From assembly GCF_025717535.1 (NCBI RefSeq), contig NZ_JAJIRO010000004.1:62001-126000 (forward strand): a DNA stretch of 64,000 nt, read 5' to 3'. Below, one piece after another: positions 34,403 through 43,401 of the stretch. The position numbers and the translations under genes are program-made. Within the stretch, counting starts at the first letter, position 1, and each line of letters starts with the position of its first letter. The stretch is from Paucibacter sp. Y2R2-4 (lineage in GTDB: Bacteria > Pseudomonadota > Gammaproteobacteria > Burkholderiales > Burkholderiaceae_C). The notes under the pieces were generated by a model that searched no databases, was not told the DNA's origin, and saw only the letters and a list, made by a program, of their open reading frames with translations.

Positions 34403-35644
34403 ATGAGTGCAAAGTCAGAGGACACCCACAGCCCGTCCACCGCCTCGAACGCCGCCCTGCCCCTGGCCGGCCTGCGGGTGATCGAGTTCACCCATATGGT
34501 GATGGGCCCGACCTGCGGCATGGTGCTGGCCGACCTGGGTGCCGAGGTCATCAAGGTCGAACCACTGAGTGGCGACAACACCCGCCAACTGCTCGGCTCG
34601 GGCGCCGGCTTTTACCCCTTGTTCAACCGCAACAAGCTCAGCTTGAGCTTGAATGTGAAAGACCCGCGCGGGCTGGAGATCGTGCTCAAGCTGGTGGCCA
34701 GCGCCGATGTCTTCAGCGAGAACTTCAAGGCCGGCAGCATGGACAAGCTGGGCCTGGGCTATGAGGCCTTGAGCCGGCTGAATGAGCGCTTGATTTACGT
34801 CTCGCACAAAGGCTTTCTGCCCGGACCGTATGAGCACCGCACCGCGCTCGACGAAGTGGTGCAGATGATGGGTGGCCTCGCCTATATGACCGGCCGGCCG
34901 GGCGACCCGCTGCGCGCCGGCAGCAGCGTCAACGACATCATGGGCGGCATGTTCGGCGCCATCGGCGTGCTGGCGGCGCTGCAGCAGCGCCACAGCAGCG
35001 GGCGCGGCCAGCAGGTGCAGTCGGCCCTGTTCGAGAACAATATTTTTCTGGTGGCGCAGCACATGATGCAGTTCGCCGTCACCGGCAAGGCCGCCGCGCC
35101 CATGCCCGAGCGCATCTCGCCCTGGGGCATTTACGACGTCTTCAACGTGGCCGGCGGCGAGCAGATCTTTCTGGCCGTGGTCAGCGACACCCAATGGGCT
35201 GTCTTCTGCCAAGCCTTTGCCCTGACTGACCTGCAAGCCGATGCCCGCCTGGCCAGCAACAATCTGCGGGTGCAGGCGCGCGAATGGCTGTTGCCCGAGT
35301 TGCGCCAGCGCCTGAAAGACCGCTCGGCCCAAGACATTGCTGCAGTCTTCGAAGCCGCCGGCCTGCCTTTTGCCCCCATCACCAAGCCCGAGCAGCTGAT
35401 GCAAGACCCGCATCTGCTCGCCACCGGCGGCCTGGCGCCCATGACCCTGCCCGATGGCCGGGCCACCCAAGTGCCGCTGCTACCGCTGAGCCTGGACGGT
35501 GCCCGCCTGGGCCTGCGCCGCGACCCGCCGCGCCTGGGCCAACACAGCCGTGAGCTGCTGGCCGGCTTGGGCTATGACGAGGCATCCATTGCTCAGCTCA
35601 TCACTGAGGGCGTGGTGGGCGCTGAAAACCCGGTCGCAGCTTGA
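34403..35644 (+). CDS. CaiB/BaiF (family III) CoA-transferase
   Basis: Cytoplasmic CoA-transferase of 413 residues. Family motifs are LRVIEFTHMVMGPTCGMVLADLGAEVIKVE at the N-terminus (read in two parts), LFNRNKLSLSLNVKDPRG, the region YMTGRPGDPLRAGSSVNDIMGG and RGQQVQSALFENN. This class moves CoA between carboxylic acids through a covalent intermediate. The substrate is unknown: no dehydrogenase, hydratase or transporter is adjacent. I chose the ATG at 34403 because the family domain begins 20 residues later; the longer upstream frame looks non-coding. Confidence 0.92.
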   Translation: MSAKSEDTHSPSTASNAALPLAGLRVIEFTHMVMGPTCGMVLADLGAEVIKVEPLSGDNTRQLLGSGAGFYPLFNRNKLSLSLNVKDPRGLEIVLKLVASADVFSENFKAGSMDKLGLGYEALSRLNERLIYVSHKGFLPGPYEHRTALDEVVQMMGGLAYMTGRPGDPLRAGSSVNDIMGGMFGAIGVLAALQQRHSSGRGQQVQSALFENNIFLVAQHMMQFAVTGKAAAPMPERISPWGIYDVFNVAGGEQIFLAVVSDTQWAVFCQAFALTDLQADARLASNNLRVQAREWLLPELRQRLKDRSAQDIAAVFEAAGLPFAPITKPEQLMQDPHLLATGGLAPMTLPDGRATQVPLLPLSLDGARLGLRRDPPRLGQHSRELLAGLGYDEASIAQLITEGVVGAENPVAA

Positions 35645-35742
35645 GGCTGGGGTCGGGAGCTTTGGGGTGAACAGCGCTTCAGCAGGGGCGAGCGGTACCG
35701 CGTGGGCGGCAAGGCCGCTTCGACTGCTGCTACCGTAGCGCC

Positions 35743-36849
35743 ATGTCTGCAATCAACGATTCAGCAAGGTCCTCACCCCGGAGCCTGAGTTGGCAATTCA
35801 GCTGGGGCTTTGCCGCCGCCTTTCTGGCCATCGGTCTGCTGCAAAGCATTTCGGAGCTGCAGCATTACTTGGCCCAGGGCGGCCAGCACCCGTGGGAACC
35901 CTTTCTCTGGGAGCTGAGCTCCACCAGCTGCACCTCCTTGCTGGCGCCGCTGATCTTTCGGCTGCATCAGCACAGCCTGAGCCTGAAGGCCTGGCCGCAA
36001 CGCCTGGGTCTGCACCTGGGCGGCGCCCTGCTCTACCCCTTGCTTCATGTGGGCGGCATGTTTGGCCTACGCTTGGCTGTTTATGCACTGGCCGGCGTGA
36101 GCTACGAGCCCGGCAGCGCGGGCGAGATCTTGGCCTATGAGGTCGGCAAAGACTGGGTCAGCTACGCCATCATCGTGGGCTTGTGCCATGCCGTGCTGCT
36201 GCATCACGCCCACCGTCAGCGCGAGCAAGACCTGCTGCGCCTGCAGGCCGAGCTGGCCGAGGCACGGCTGGCTCGGCTGGCCGAGCAGATCCAGCCGCAC
36301 TTTCTCTTCAACACCCTGAACTTGATTTCATCGGTGATGTATGAAGACGTGGCCCAGGCCGACCGTATTCTTTGCGATCTGGCGGCCTTGCTGCGCCAAG
36401 CGCTCACCGCCCAACAAAGCCCACGCCACACGCTGGCGCAAGAAGTTGCCTTGGTGCGGCCCTATCTGTCCATCATGCAGGCGCGCTTTGGTGAGCGCCT
36501 GAGCGTCAGCATCGAACTGAGCGAAGACGCGCAGCGCTGCCTGCTGCCCAGCCTGCTCCTGATCGCCCCGGTGGAAAACGCCATCACCCACGATGTGGCG
36601 CAAAGCAGCGGGCCGGTGCGGGTGAGCCTGCAGGCCGAGGTGATTGCGGGGCAGCTGCATCTGCGAGTGCACAACAGCGGCACCGCGCCGCAACGCCAGC
36701 ACCGCGAGGGCGCCGTGGGCATGAGCAATACCCGCGAACGGCTGCAGAGCCTTTACGGAGAGCGCGCCCAAGTGACGCTGCAGCCCCACCCCGAGGGCGG
36801 CACGCTCTTGCGCCTGCAACTGCCCGCTGAGATGGAGACCAAGGCATGA
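35743..36849 (+). CDS. LytS-type sensor histidine kinase
   Basis: Membrane kinase of 368 residues in the His_kinase/YehU class. Four hydrophobic segments (about 20-40, 55-73, 88-118, 138-155) form the sensor. A short coiled coil leads to the phospho-acceptor His186 in EQIQPHFLFNTLN. The ATP-binding region contains IAPVENAITHDVA, with Asp replacing the usual Gly of the N box, and GMSNTRERL. It overlaps the LytTR regulator by 4 bases (ATGA), forming a two-gene system. The stimulus is unknown. Confidence 0.93.
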   Translation: MSAINDSARSSPRSLSWQFSWGFAAAFLAIGLLQSISELQHYLAQGGQHPWEPFLWELSSTSCTSLLAPLIFRLHQHSLSLKAWPQRLGLHLGGALLYPLLHVGGMFGLRLAVYALAGVSYEPGSAGEILAYEVGKDWVSYAIIVGLCHAVLLHHAHRQREQDLLRLQAELAEARLARLAEQIQPHFLFNTLNLISSVMYEDVAQADRILCDLAALLRQALTAQQSPRHTLAQEVALVRPYLSIMQARFGERLSVSIELSEDAQRCLLPSLLLIAPVENAITHDVAQSSGPVRVSLQAEVIAGQLHLRVHNSGTAPQRQHREGAVGMSNTRERLQSLYGERAQVTLQPHPEGGTLLRLQLPAEMETKA

Positions 36850-37682
36850 GTGATATGCCGCCCCCAATGCCGCTGCCCTTGAGCCTGCTGATTGTGGACG
36901 ACGAGCCGCCCGCGCGCGCCAAGCTGCGTCGCCTGTTGGCCGAGATGCCCGGCCTGCAAGTGGTCGGGGAAGCCAGCCATGCCGACGAAGCCCAAGCCTT
37001 GGCTGAAGCCCTGCGGCCCGATGCCGCGTTGCTGGACATTCAAATGCCAGGCCGCAGCGGCTTGGAGTTAGCCCTCAGCCTGCCCGAAGGCATGCTTTGC
37101 GCTTTTTGCACCGCTTTTGACGCCCACGCGGTGCAAGCCTTTGACCTGAACGCGGTGGACTATCTGCTCAAGCCCTACACCGCCGAGCGCCTGGCCGACA
37201 CGGTGCTGCGCCTGCGGCAACGCTTGCAAGTTCAGCGGCAACTGCAGTTGCAAGCGCTGCCTGAGACACCAGCGCAAGCCAAGCCTCCGGCTGCGCGCAG
37301 CGTCTTGCTCAGCGCCTTGCAACAAATTCAACCGGTGCCCGGCCACTGGCTGCTGCCGCAGCGCGCCGCGGCCGGAGGTGGGCTGTTCAAGCTACCTCTG
37401 GCCTCGGTGGAATGGGTGGCCGCAGCCGACAACTACATTGAGTTGCACGCCCCACCTAGCCAACATCTGGACCGCTGCACCTTGTCCGACTTTCTGGCCC
37501 ATGCCAGCGTGCAGGAGTGCGGCTTCTTGCGGGTGCACCGCTCGCACGCAGTCAACCCCCGCCACATCCAGGCCATCAAAAGCCTGCCGCGCGGCGAAGC
37601 CGAGCTGACCTTGAGTTCAGGCGCCAAGCTGCGGGTCTCGCGCGCCTATCGACAAGCCTGGAAACCAGCGCCGAGCGCTTGA
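36846..37682 (+). CDS. LytTR-type response regulator
   Basis: Transcription factor of 278 residues, partner of the preceding kinase. The receiver domain (about 12-125) has IVDDEPPAR, phospho-acceptor Asp64 in LLDIQMPG, and LKPYTAERLADTV. The C-terminal LytTR DNA-binding domain (about 180-275) has the typical WVAAADNYIELHA, FLRVHRSHAVNPRHIQAIK and LSSGAKLRVSRAYR. Targets may include its own locus, but no repeat pair of LytTR type was recognised near the operon. Confidence 0.94.
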   Translation: MSDMPPPMPLPLSLLIVDDEPPARAKLRRLLAEMPGLQVVGEASHADEAQALAEALRPDAALLDIQMPGRSGLELALSLPEGMLCAFCTAFDAHAVQAFDLNAVDYLLKPYTAERLADTVLRLRQRLQVQRQLQLQALPETPAQAKPPAARSVLLSALQQIQPVPGHWLLPQRAAAGGGLFKLPLASVEWVAAADNYIELHAPPSQHLDRCTLSDFLAHASVQECGFLRVHRSHAVNPRHIQAIKSLPRGEAELTLSSGAKLRVSRAYRQAWKPAPSA

Positions 37683-37739
37683 TCCATTCAAGTCGTCCTG
37701 CTCAGACAAGCTTTTGAAACCGACCGGGCCAGAAGCTCA

Positions 37740-38984
37740 TCAAAAGCCTGCCGCCGCCAGCGCCGCATCAATCTGCGCCATCAGCGCCACATGATAGGAG
37801 TCGCTGGCTTGCTCCTCGGCCTTGTTCATCAGCACCGCATAGCTGCTGCCCGAGGCCCGCTGGCGAATGATGCTGGTCGTGCCCGGCAGCTCTCCGAAAT
37901 GAAAGCCATCCTGGGTCTTGCCCGCCAAAGGCAAGCCATTGCCGGCCATATCGACGCCGCTGGCATTGGTTTGCAAGGCATAGCGCGAAGCGAACAAGGC
38001 CAAGGCCCGGGCGGTCGTCAAGCTGCTAACGGCCGAGACCCAGGTGCTGCCATTGAGCGTGCCATCGATGGCGCTGACCGTTTTGCCCGGCAGGTAAATG
38101 CTGGGAGCGCTCAGGCCCGTCAGATAGTTGGGTTCGCGCGCATCTCGCTGGCTGAGCGGTGAGTGGGCGATTTTGAAGTCAGTGGCCGACACACCGAGCG
38201 GCTTCAAAAGATACGTCTGCACAAAGCCGACATAGTCTTGCTGGCTGGCGCGCTCCACGACACGCCCGAGCAACATATAGCTGGTGCTGGAATAGGCAGT
38301 CTGCGTGCCCGGCGCAAAGTCCAAGGGCCGGCGCAGCCAGTAGCGCAAGTCATCGTCGCTGCTGGGCGGTGCTTTTAGGCCCAAACTCTGCTGCACCTGC
38401 GCTTCCAGATGGTCGAGGTCCAGCCCGTTGTGCAGGCGCCGATCCCAGCCGGCTTGGTGGGCCATCAAATGCGCAATGCTGATGTCCGAAACACGCGGGT
38501 CGGTGTCGGCCGAGAGCAGGTCTGCACTCAGCCAGCAAGGTGCGTTTCGGCCCGTGCAGAACACATGGTCGCTCAGACTCAAGCGGCCTGCGGCGGCCAA
38601 TTGCTGAATCGCCGCTGCCGTGATCGGCTTGACCACACTGGCGCTGACCATCAGCGCGTCAGCCGGCAAGGACCGTTGCTGCGCCGCGTCCGTGTAGCCA
38701 TAGCCTTTGTCATGCAGCACTTGGCCGTCTTTGCCTGTCACCGTGAGGCTCAGCGCACTCACGCCCTTGGCCGCCATGAACCCGGTGATGAGCTGGTCCA
38801 AGCTGGCGCTCAGGGCTGCATGGCTTGTGGCCACCGGACCGCTGGTGACGGGCAGCGTCTGGGGCTGCGGCTGCGCCGCATCGGGCGAACCGGAGCCGCC
38901 ACAGGCGCTCAAGAAGTGGGCCAGGCAGAGCGCCATGCCCAGCATGTTTGCGACTGGGCGCAAGTTGAAGGAAGACAAAGCCAT
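37740..38984 (-). CDS. Serine hydrolase lipoprotein, class C beta-lactamase fold
   Basis: Exported lipoprotein of 414 residues. The signal ends in the lipobox FLSACGG. The beta-lactamase/transpeptidase-like domain has the nucleophile motif SASVVKPI (SxxK), the second motif near TAYSSTSYM (YSS where YxN is usual) and a C-terminal motif less obvious than KTG. Members include esterases, D-aminopeptidases and carboxypeptidases. Resistance to beta-lactams should not be assumed. It is monocistronic and divergent from an OmpR-type regulator 119 bases away. Confidence 0.88.
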   Translation of the reverse strand: MALSSFNLRPVANMLGMALCLAHFLSACGGSGSPDAAQPQPQTLPVTSGPVATSHAALSASLDQLITGFMAAKGVSALSLTVTGKDGQVLHDKGYGYTDAAQQRSLPADALMVSASVVKPITAAAIQQLAAAGRLSLSDHVFCTGRNAPCWLSADLLSADTDPRVSDISIAHLMAHQAGWDRRLHNGLDLDHLEAQVQQSLGLKAPPSSDDDLRYWLRRPLDFAPGTQTAYSSTSYMLLGRVVERASQQDYVGFVQTYLLKPLGVSATDFKIAHSPLSQRDAREPNYLTGLSAPSIYLPGKTVSAIDGTLNGSTWVSAVSSLTTARALALFASRYALQTNASGVDMAGNGLPLAGKTQDGFHFGELPGTTSIIRQRASGSSYAVLMNKAEEQASDSYHVALMAQIDAALAAAGF

Positions 38985-39103
38985 GTCGGAACCCGGCGTG
39001 TGTTGATGCGATGCGCTTCACTCTATAAAACCCAAGCTTTGGATTTGCTTTAGGCCGTGTTTGCCCTGCCGCCGCCAGGTACAAGCCTGGATACAGTGCA
39101 GCC

Positions 39104-39763
39104 ATGCATTTGCTGATCATTGAAGACGACCTGGACCTCGGCGCCGGCCTGCAGCAGGCCTTGAAGGTCAATGGCCTGAGCAGCACCTGGCTGCGCCGGG
39201 CGATCGACCTGCCCGCAGACTTCGACGGCCTCAGCATCGACTGCATCCTGCTCGACCTGAGCCTGCCCGACGCAGACGGCCTCAGCCTGCTGGCGCGTTG
39301 GCGCAGCTGCGGCCTGCTAACGCCGGTCATCGTCATCACCGCACGCTCCGGGCTTGACGACCGGTTGGCCGGCTTGGACGGGGGCGCCGATGACTTCATC
39401 CTCAAGCCCTTTGCAATGGCCGAGCTGATCTCGCGCATTCATGCGGTCTTGCGCCGCTATGCGCGCCAAGCCAGCGAGGTCTGGCAGCTCGGCGATTTGG
39501 AGATTGAGCCGCAGCGCTTTCAAGCTCGGCTGCAAGGCGCGCCCCTGGAGCTGTCTCGGCGTGAGTTCAAGCTGCTGCAAGAGCTGGCGCGCGAACCCGG
39601 CGCGGTGCTGGCCAAGACCGATTTGGCCCAGCGCCTGGCGCCGCTGGGTGAGCCGCTGGACGCCGGCACCATCGAGGTCCATATCTTCAATCTGCGTCGC
39701 AAGATCGGCGTGCAGCGCATCCAGACAGTGCGCGGTTTCGGCTACTTTCTGGACTGCTCATGA
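39104..39763 (+). CDS. OmpR-family response regulator
   Basis: 219-residue DNA-binding regulator. The receiver domain has LLIIEDDLDLG, phospho-acceptor Asp51 in ILLDLSLPDADG and the Lys in ILKPF. The C-terminal winged helix (about 128-217) has LELSRREFKLLQELA, DAGTIEVHIFNLRRKIG and TVRGFGYFL. It is of QseB/PmrA type by layout. The stop overlaps the kinase start by 4 bases. The divergent serine hydrolase gene is a candidate target. Confidence 0.94.
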   Translation: MHLLIIEDDLDLGAGLQQALKVNGLSSTWLRRAIDLPADFDGLSIDCILLDLSLPDADGLSLLARWRSCGLLTPVIVITARSGLDDRLAGLDGGADDFILKPFAMAELISRIHAVLRRYARQASEVWQLGDLEIEPQRFQARLQGAPLELSRREFKLLQELAREPGAVLAKTDLAQRLAPLGEPLDAGTIEVHIFNLRRKIGVQRIQTVRGFGYFLDCS

Positions 39764-41205
39764 GCGAACTCGAACCCACCTGGCATCGTCTTCGAAAACG
39801 TCTGAGGGTGCGCTGGCAACCCAGCTTGGTGGGGCGCGTGATGCTGTCCATCTTCTTGGCCTATGGCTTGACTTGGCTGGCCTTGATTGGATTTGACTTC
39901 ATGCGCCGCAGCGACACCGAGCGCATCAGCGAAGGCATGCAGGCCTTCATGCGCTATGAGTCCGAAGCGCTGGACCATATGCCGACGGCGGCCGAGGCCT
40001 ATGCCTTCACCCTCTCGCTGGAGCGCGAGTTCAACCGCAGCCGGCGCGAGTTTGAACAGCCTGACGCCTTGATGGAGTTGCAAGACCATGCGGGCAAGCG
40101 CGTGTTTTGGATGCGCCGCGAAGCGCTGAAGGGCGAACTTCAAACCGTGAAGCGCTGGCAGCACCAGGGACGCGAATATCTGCTGTTCCGCCACGACGGC
40201 GCGCGTTGGGCCCTTCATCTGGCTTATCCGATCCCGCTGTTTTCCGATGTGGTGCGAGAGATCGGCGGGCAGCTGAATGTGCGCCTCTTGATCAGCTTGC
40301 CTTGCTTGATGTTGCCGATTTGGCTGGCGGTGTCGCGCGGCTTGTGGCCGCTGCGGCGCTTGTCGGAGCAACTGGCCCGACGCCGCTCCAACGACCTCAG
40401 CCCTTTGCACTTTCATGCGCCCTATCTCGAGCTCAAGCCCTTGACGGCAGCGCTGGACCGCTTGTTCGAGCAGCTGACTCAAAAGCAGGCCAGCGAACGC
40501 GGCTTTGTGCGAGACGCCGCCCATGAGCTGCGCACGCCGCTGGCAGTGATCGCCGCCCATGTCAATGTACTGGCCTTGGCCGAGGCGCCCGAGCAACGCG
40601 CGCAAGCCGAGTCGCAAGTCAATGCCGCCATTGCCAGGGCCGCCCACTTAAGCCAACAGCTGCTGGACCTGAGTCGACTTGAAAGCTTGACCTCATTGCC
40701 CGCAGAAGCATTGGACCTTGCTGCGCTGGTGCGCCAGGTGATGCGGCAACTGCTGCCTTTGGCCCTGTCCAAAGGGCAGCAGCTGGAGCTGGATGCGCCG
40801 CAGCATTTGCTGTTTGAAATCGATCGCCACGGCATGCAAACGGTGCTGTTCAACTTGCTGGACAACGCCATTCGCTACTGCCCTGCGGGCGCCGTGATCC
40901 GTATCGCCTTGCAGGCAAGCCACTCGGGCTCAGATGAGACGCTCAGCTTGCGCGTCAGCGACGATGGCCCGGGCATCCCTGCCGAGGAACGCGAACAAGT
41001 GTTCGAACGTTTTTATCGCGGCGCAGGCCAAGCCAGCGGCGGCGGGGCCGGCCTGGGCCTCGCCATCGTGCGTCAAGCCGCTGAACACATGGGGGGCTCG
41101 GTCGAACTGAGCGAGGGCCACGGCGGCGTGGGTTGCTGCTTTACCTTGCGCTGCATCAGGCCCACAAATGCTGCCGCTAAGCCGAAGCCCTTCGCCGCGC
41201 GCTAG
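39760..41205 (+). CDS. Sensor histidine kinase (EnvZ/QseC class)
   Basis: Inner-membrane kinase of 481 residues. TM1 (about 24-45) and TM2 (about 170-195) frame a periplasmic sensor loop of about 125 residues. The dimerisation domain has the His255 motif RDAAHELRTPLAV. ATP-binding motifs are LLDNAIRYCP, VSDDGPGIP and GGAGLGLAIV. It pairs with the overlapping OmpR-type regulator. The loop shows no recognised domain, so the signal is unknown. It ends 16 bases from a convergent MerR gene. Confidence 0.94.
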   Translation: MSELEPTWHRLRKRLRVRWQPSLVGRVMLSIFLAYGLTWLALIGFDFMRRSDTERISEGMQAFMRYESEALDHMPTAAEAYAFTLSLEREFNRSRREFEQPDALMELQDHAGKRVFWMRREALKGELQTVKRWQHQGREYLLFRHDGARWALHLAYPIPLFSDVVREIGGQLNVRLLISLPCLMLPIWLAVSRGLWPLRRLSEQLARRRSNDLSPLHFHAPYLELKPLTAALDRLFEQLTQKQASERGFVRDAAHELRTPLAVIAAHVNVLALAEAPEQRAQAESQVNAAIARAAHLSQQLLDLSRLESLTSLPAEALDLAALVRQVMRQLLPLALSKGQQLELDAPQHLLFEIDRHGMQTVLFNLLDNAIRYCPAGAVIRIALQASHSGSDETLSLRVSDDGPGIPAEEREQVFERFYRGAGQASGGGAGLGLAIVRQAAEHMGGSVELSEGHGGVGCCFTLRCIRPTNAAAKPKPFAAR

Positions 41206-41221
41206 GTGCAGTGTCGGCTGG

Positions 41222-41683
41222 CTAGCCTTTGGTGGACCGCCGCTTCGGCGGCGCAAAGCTGCGTTTGAGCACGGCCACGCCAGTGCCACTGCCGCTGTCT
41301 GGCGCGACCGCATCCGCTGTCTTGAGTCGGCTCTCGGGCGCGCAACGCAGTGAGGCGAAAGTTGCCGCCAGCTCGGTCTTCAAGTGCTGCAGCTGCGCGA
41401 TGTGAGCGTCGATCTGCGCCATCTTGGCCTGCAACTGCTGCTCAATCTCGGCGCGACCCAACTGCCCCTGCGCCAGCAAAGGCAAAATCTCGCGAATCTC
41501 CTGCAGCGAGAAACCCAGCGCCTGCGCGCCCCGGATGAAACGCAGTTGCTCCACCTGCGCCGGCGCATAACTGCGGTAACCGTTCTCCTGCCGCGCCGGC
41601 GCCGCCAACAGCCCCTGCTTCTCGTAATAGCGCACGGTATCCGTGGAGGTTTGGCAGGCCCGGGCCAGCTGGCTGATGTTCAT
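41222..41683 (-). CDS. MerR-family regulator
   Basis: 153 residues. The winged-helix domain starts MNISQLARACQTSTDTVRYYEKQGLL and continues with NGYRSYAPAQVEQLRFI, typical of the heavy-metal/CueR-like branch. A dimerisation helix (about 80-115) follows. The metal-loop cysteines of CueR or ZntR are not seen: there is one Cys near residue 114 and none in a CxxxxxxxxC arrangement, so the inducer may not be a metal. No efflux gene lies divergent to it, which is unusual for this class. Confidence 0.9.
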   Translation of the reverse strand: MNISQLARACQTSTDTVRYYEKQGLLAAPARQENGYRSYAPAQVEQLRFIRGAQALGFSLQEIREILPLLAQGQLGRAEIEQQLQAKMAQIDAHIAQLQHLKTELAATFASLRCAPESRLKTADAVAPDSGSGTGVAVLKRSFAPPKRRSTKG

Positions 41684-42088
41684 GGTTTGGGCGAGAAGAT
41701 GGATGAAGGAAAGAGGCGTCGCAGCAGACAGTCCCCGTAGAACACCAGAGTCAGATTCCCTCAGGCCAGCGGGCCCCGACGAAAGCGACGCACTTTGCGG
41801 GGAAATCCCAAGTTAGTTTCCGCCACAAATTTTGCACCCCTCACGACAAAGCTGGCAATATACCGAGCAGAACTACCGAGCCGAACGGCGCCGTTCCTAG
41901 CCCCTTCCAGCGTTTGTAAGAGCCGCCGCTTTCGTCGGAAAAATGAATCCGGTATGAAACTGCCACGCAAGCGCAAAGAATCCTGTGCCAACCAGCACTG
42001 ATCCGGAAATGAGGCGAGCCGATTATGACGACGCCAGCTTTGATAAGTGGCACTCGCCTTCGACATAGACCACCTTAGGCAGACTCCC
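41684..42088. other. Gap between the MerR gene and the small-gene operon
   Basis: 405 bases of lower GC than average. No open frame with a ribosome-binding site, no tRNA and no insertion-sequence ends were recognised. A sigma-54-like TGGCAC at 42044 lacks a matching -12 element. Confidence 0.45.
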
Positions 42089-42541
42089 ATGAGCCAGCAT
42101 GCCAAAGAGCAGATCCTGAGTGCCACTTCCGCGCTCTTTCGCGACGGACAAATCGAGGCGATCAGCAAGCATTTTGCCCCGGACTACGTCGTTCACACGA
42201 CGGATCAAGACTTGCGCGGTGGCGCGAAGTTGATTCGATCAGTCATCGAACTGTATCGCGGTGCCTTTCCTGACTTGGCGGTCGATGTGCAGTTCTTCCT
42301 GGCCTCAGCAGATACCGTGAGTTGGCAGCGAACTATGCGTGCTACCCACACAGGAGCGTTCAAGGGATTCCCGGCAACAGGTCAGCCGATCGTCTGGCGC
42401 GAGATGGTGGTCAGTCGATTCTCCAACTCGCTCATCATTGAGGAATGGGTCGTTACGGACTTGGCTGAGCGACTGCTCTTCGCACGAAAGTCCCTCTCTC
42501 ACAAATCGCCCCAAGCGAAGCTGCCGCGCAGCAATGAATAA
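42089..42541 (+). CDS. SnoaL-like / ester cyclase family protein
   Basis: 150-residue cone-fold protein of the NTF2/SnoaL type: VHTTDQDLRGGAKLIRSVIELYRGAFPDLAVDVQ, TMRATHTGAFKGFPATGQPIVWREM and ISKHFAPDYV are characteristic (short pieces of one domain). Such proteins act as small-molecule isomerases, cyclases or binding proteins. It is the first of four genes whose ends touch: its stop lies inside the start of the next gene (ATGAATAA). GC content is lower than that of genes to the left. Confidence 0.85.
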   Translation: MSQHAKEQILSATSALFRDGQIEAISKHFAPDYVVHTTDQDLRGGAKLIRSVIELYRGAFPDLAVDVQFFLASADTVSWQRTMRATHTGAFKGFPATGQPIVWREMVVSRFSNSLIIEEWVVTDLAERLLFARKSLSHKSPQAKLPRSNE

Positions 42542-42875
42542 ACAATCTCTCAAGCGGACCCGCAACGGCAACCCTACAGCCATCCCGCCTGAACTCCCTG
42601 AGGCGACGCTGCGGGCTCAGCTGCGTCGAACAGGCAGCTACCCCGACTGCTTTTCACTCGCACTTCCTCTCGCGCTTCCTCTCGCAGTGACCTTCGCCAG
42701 CTGCAAGAACAGCCGATCAGAGAGCTTCGTCGTGCTCAACTGCGTTTTGCGCGGGATGGAGAAGGTTCTATCCTTTCCTGCCTCAGCAGACCGCCGCACC
42801 CTGAGCAGCCCAATGGACGACCTCTACAGAAAAATTCGCTCAGGCCTCAACCTTGCATCGAGAGACGTCAAATGA
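42534..42875 (+). CDS. Unknown protein coupled to a SnoaL-like gene
   Basis: A 113-residue frame that starts 8 bases before the end of the previous gene and ends with ATGA shared with the next. This arrangement supports translation although no domain is recognised. It is basic at both ends, with a repeated hydrophobic stretch SLALPLALPLAVTFASC and several Ser/Arg-rich segments. Codon usage is unremarkable. It might be a degraded or frameshifted gene rather than an expressed one. Confidence 0.45.
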   Translation: MNKQSLKRTRNGNPTAIPPELPEATLRAQLRRTGSYPDCFSLALPLALPLAVTFASCKNSRSESFVVLNCVLRGMEKVLSFPASADRRTLSSPMDDLYRKIRSGLNLASRDVK

Positions 42876-43393
42876 AGATCGAAGCGTGCGAAGTTTCAAG
42901 CCTCAGCGTTCTGGATCGCCGCGTGGTCGAAGCTGCGTTCTTTCGAGATTCCTACCGCACGCCCCTGACTCATCCGCAAGCCAGCGTTGTTGAAATCTTT
43001 TTCGCGGTCTTCGCTCATCTGCCCCTTTGGATGAAGAGCGCGCTGCTGGTTCGGAACTGCCTCGCCTCGGCTTGCGGCCTCGAGGTGCCAAGGTCCGCCG
43101 AGATCCTCAGTCCGGAAGTGAAAGCCAACTACAGGGTGGGCGACAAAATCGGCCCCTGGCCCATCTTCGCCCTGAGCCCAAGCGAACTCGTCGCCGGTCG
43201 CAACAACAAACACCTCGACTTCAGGCTGAGCGTGCTGAAGGAGGCCCAGGGCGAAACCATCAACCTCGTCATTTCGACCGTTTGCACGACGCACAACACC
43301 TTGGGGAAGCTCTATTTGCTCCTCATCATCCCCTTCCACAAATGGGGTGTGCAGCGCCTGATGTCCAGCGCGGCAAGGGCCGGCAGGCTTTGA
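42872..43393 (+). CDS. DUF2867 family protein
   Basis: 173 residues. The pattern RDSYRTPL, then AHLPLWMKSALLVRNCLASACGL, GDKIGPWPIFALSPSELVAGRNNKHLDFRLSV and CTTHNTLGKLYLLLIIPFHKWGVQRLM (in pieces) matches DUF2867, a lipid/polyketide-cyclase-like fold of unknown role. It overlaps the previous gene by 4 bases and ends 8 bases before the glyoxalase gene. Membership in the same transcript as a SnoaL-like protein suggests a shared small-molecule task. Confidence 0.78.
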   Translation: MKIEACEVSSLSVLDRRVVEAAFFRDSYRTPLTHPQASVVEIFFAVFAHLPLWMKSALLVRNCLASACGLEVPRSAEILSPEVKANYRVGDKIGPWPIFALSPSELVAGRNNKHLDFRLSVLKEAQGETINLVISTVCTTHNTLGKLYLLLIIPFHKWGVQRLMSSAARAGRL

Positions 43394-43401
43394 AAATAGC
43401 C

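Noticed and set aside
37740-38984. Beta-lactam resistance gene
   Set aside because: The fold has SxxK, but the second and third motifs depart from class C enzymes; esterase or peptidase is as likely.
42044-42060. Sigma-54-like TGGCAC upstream of the SnoaL-like gene
   Set aside because: The -24 element is good, but the -12 position reads TTCGA without the required GC at the right spacing.
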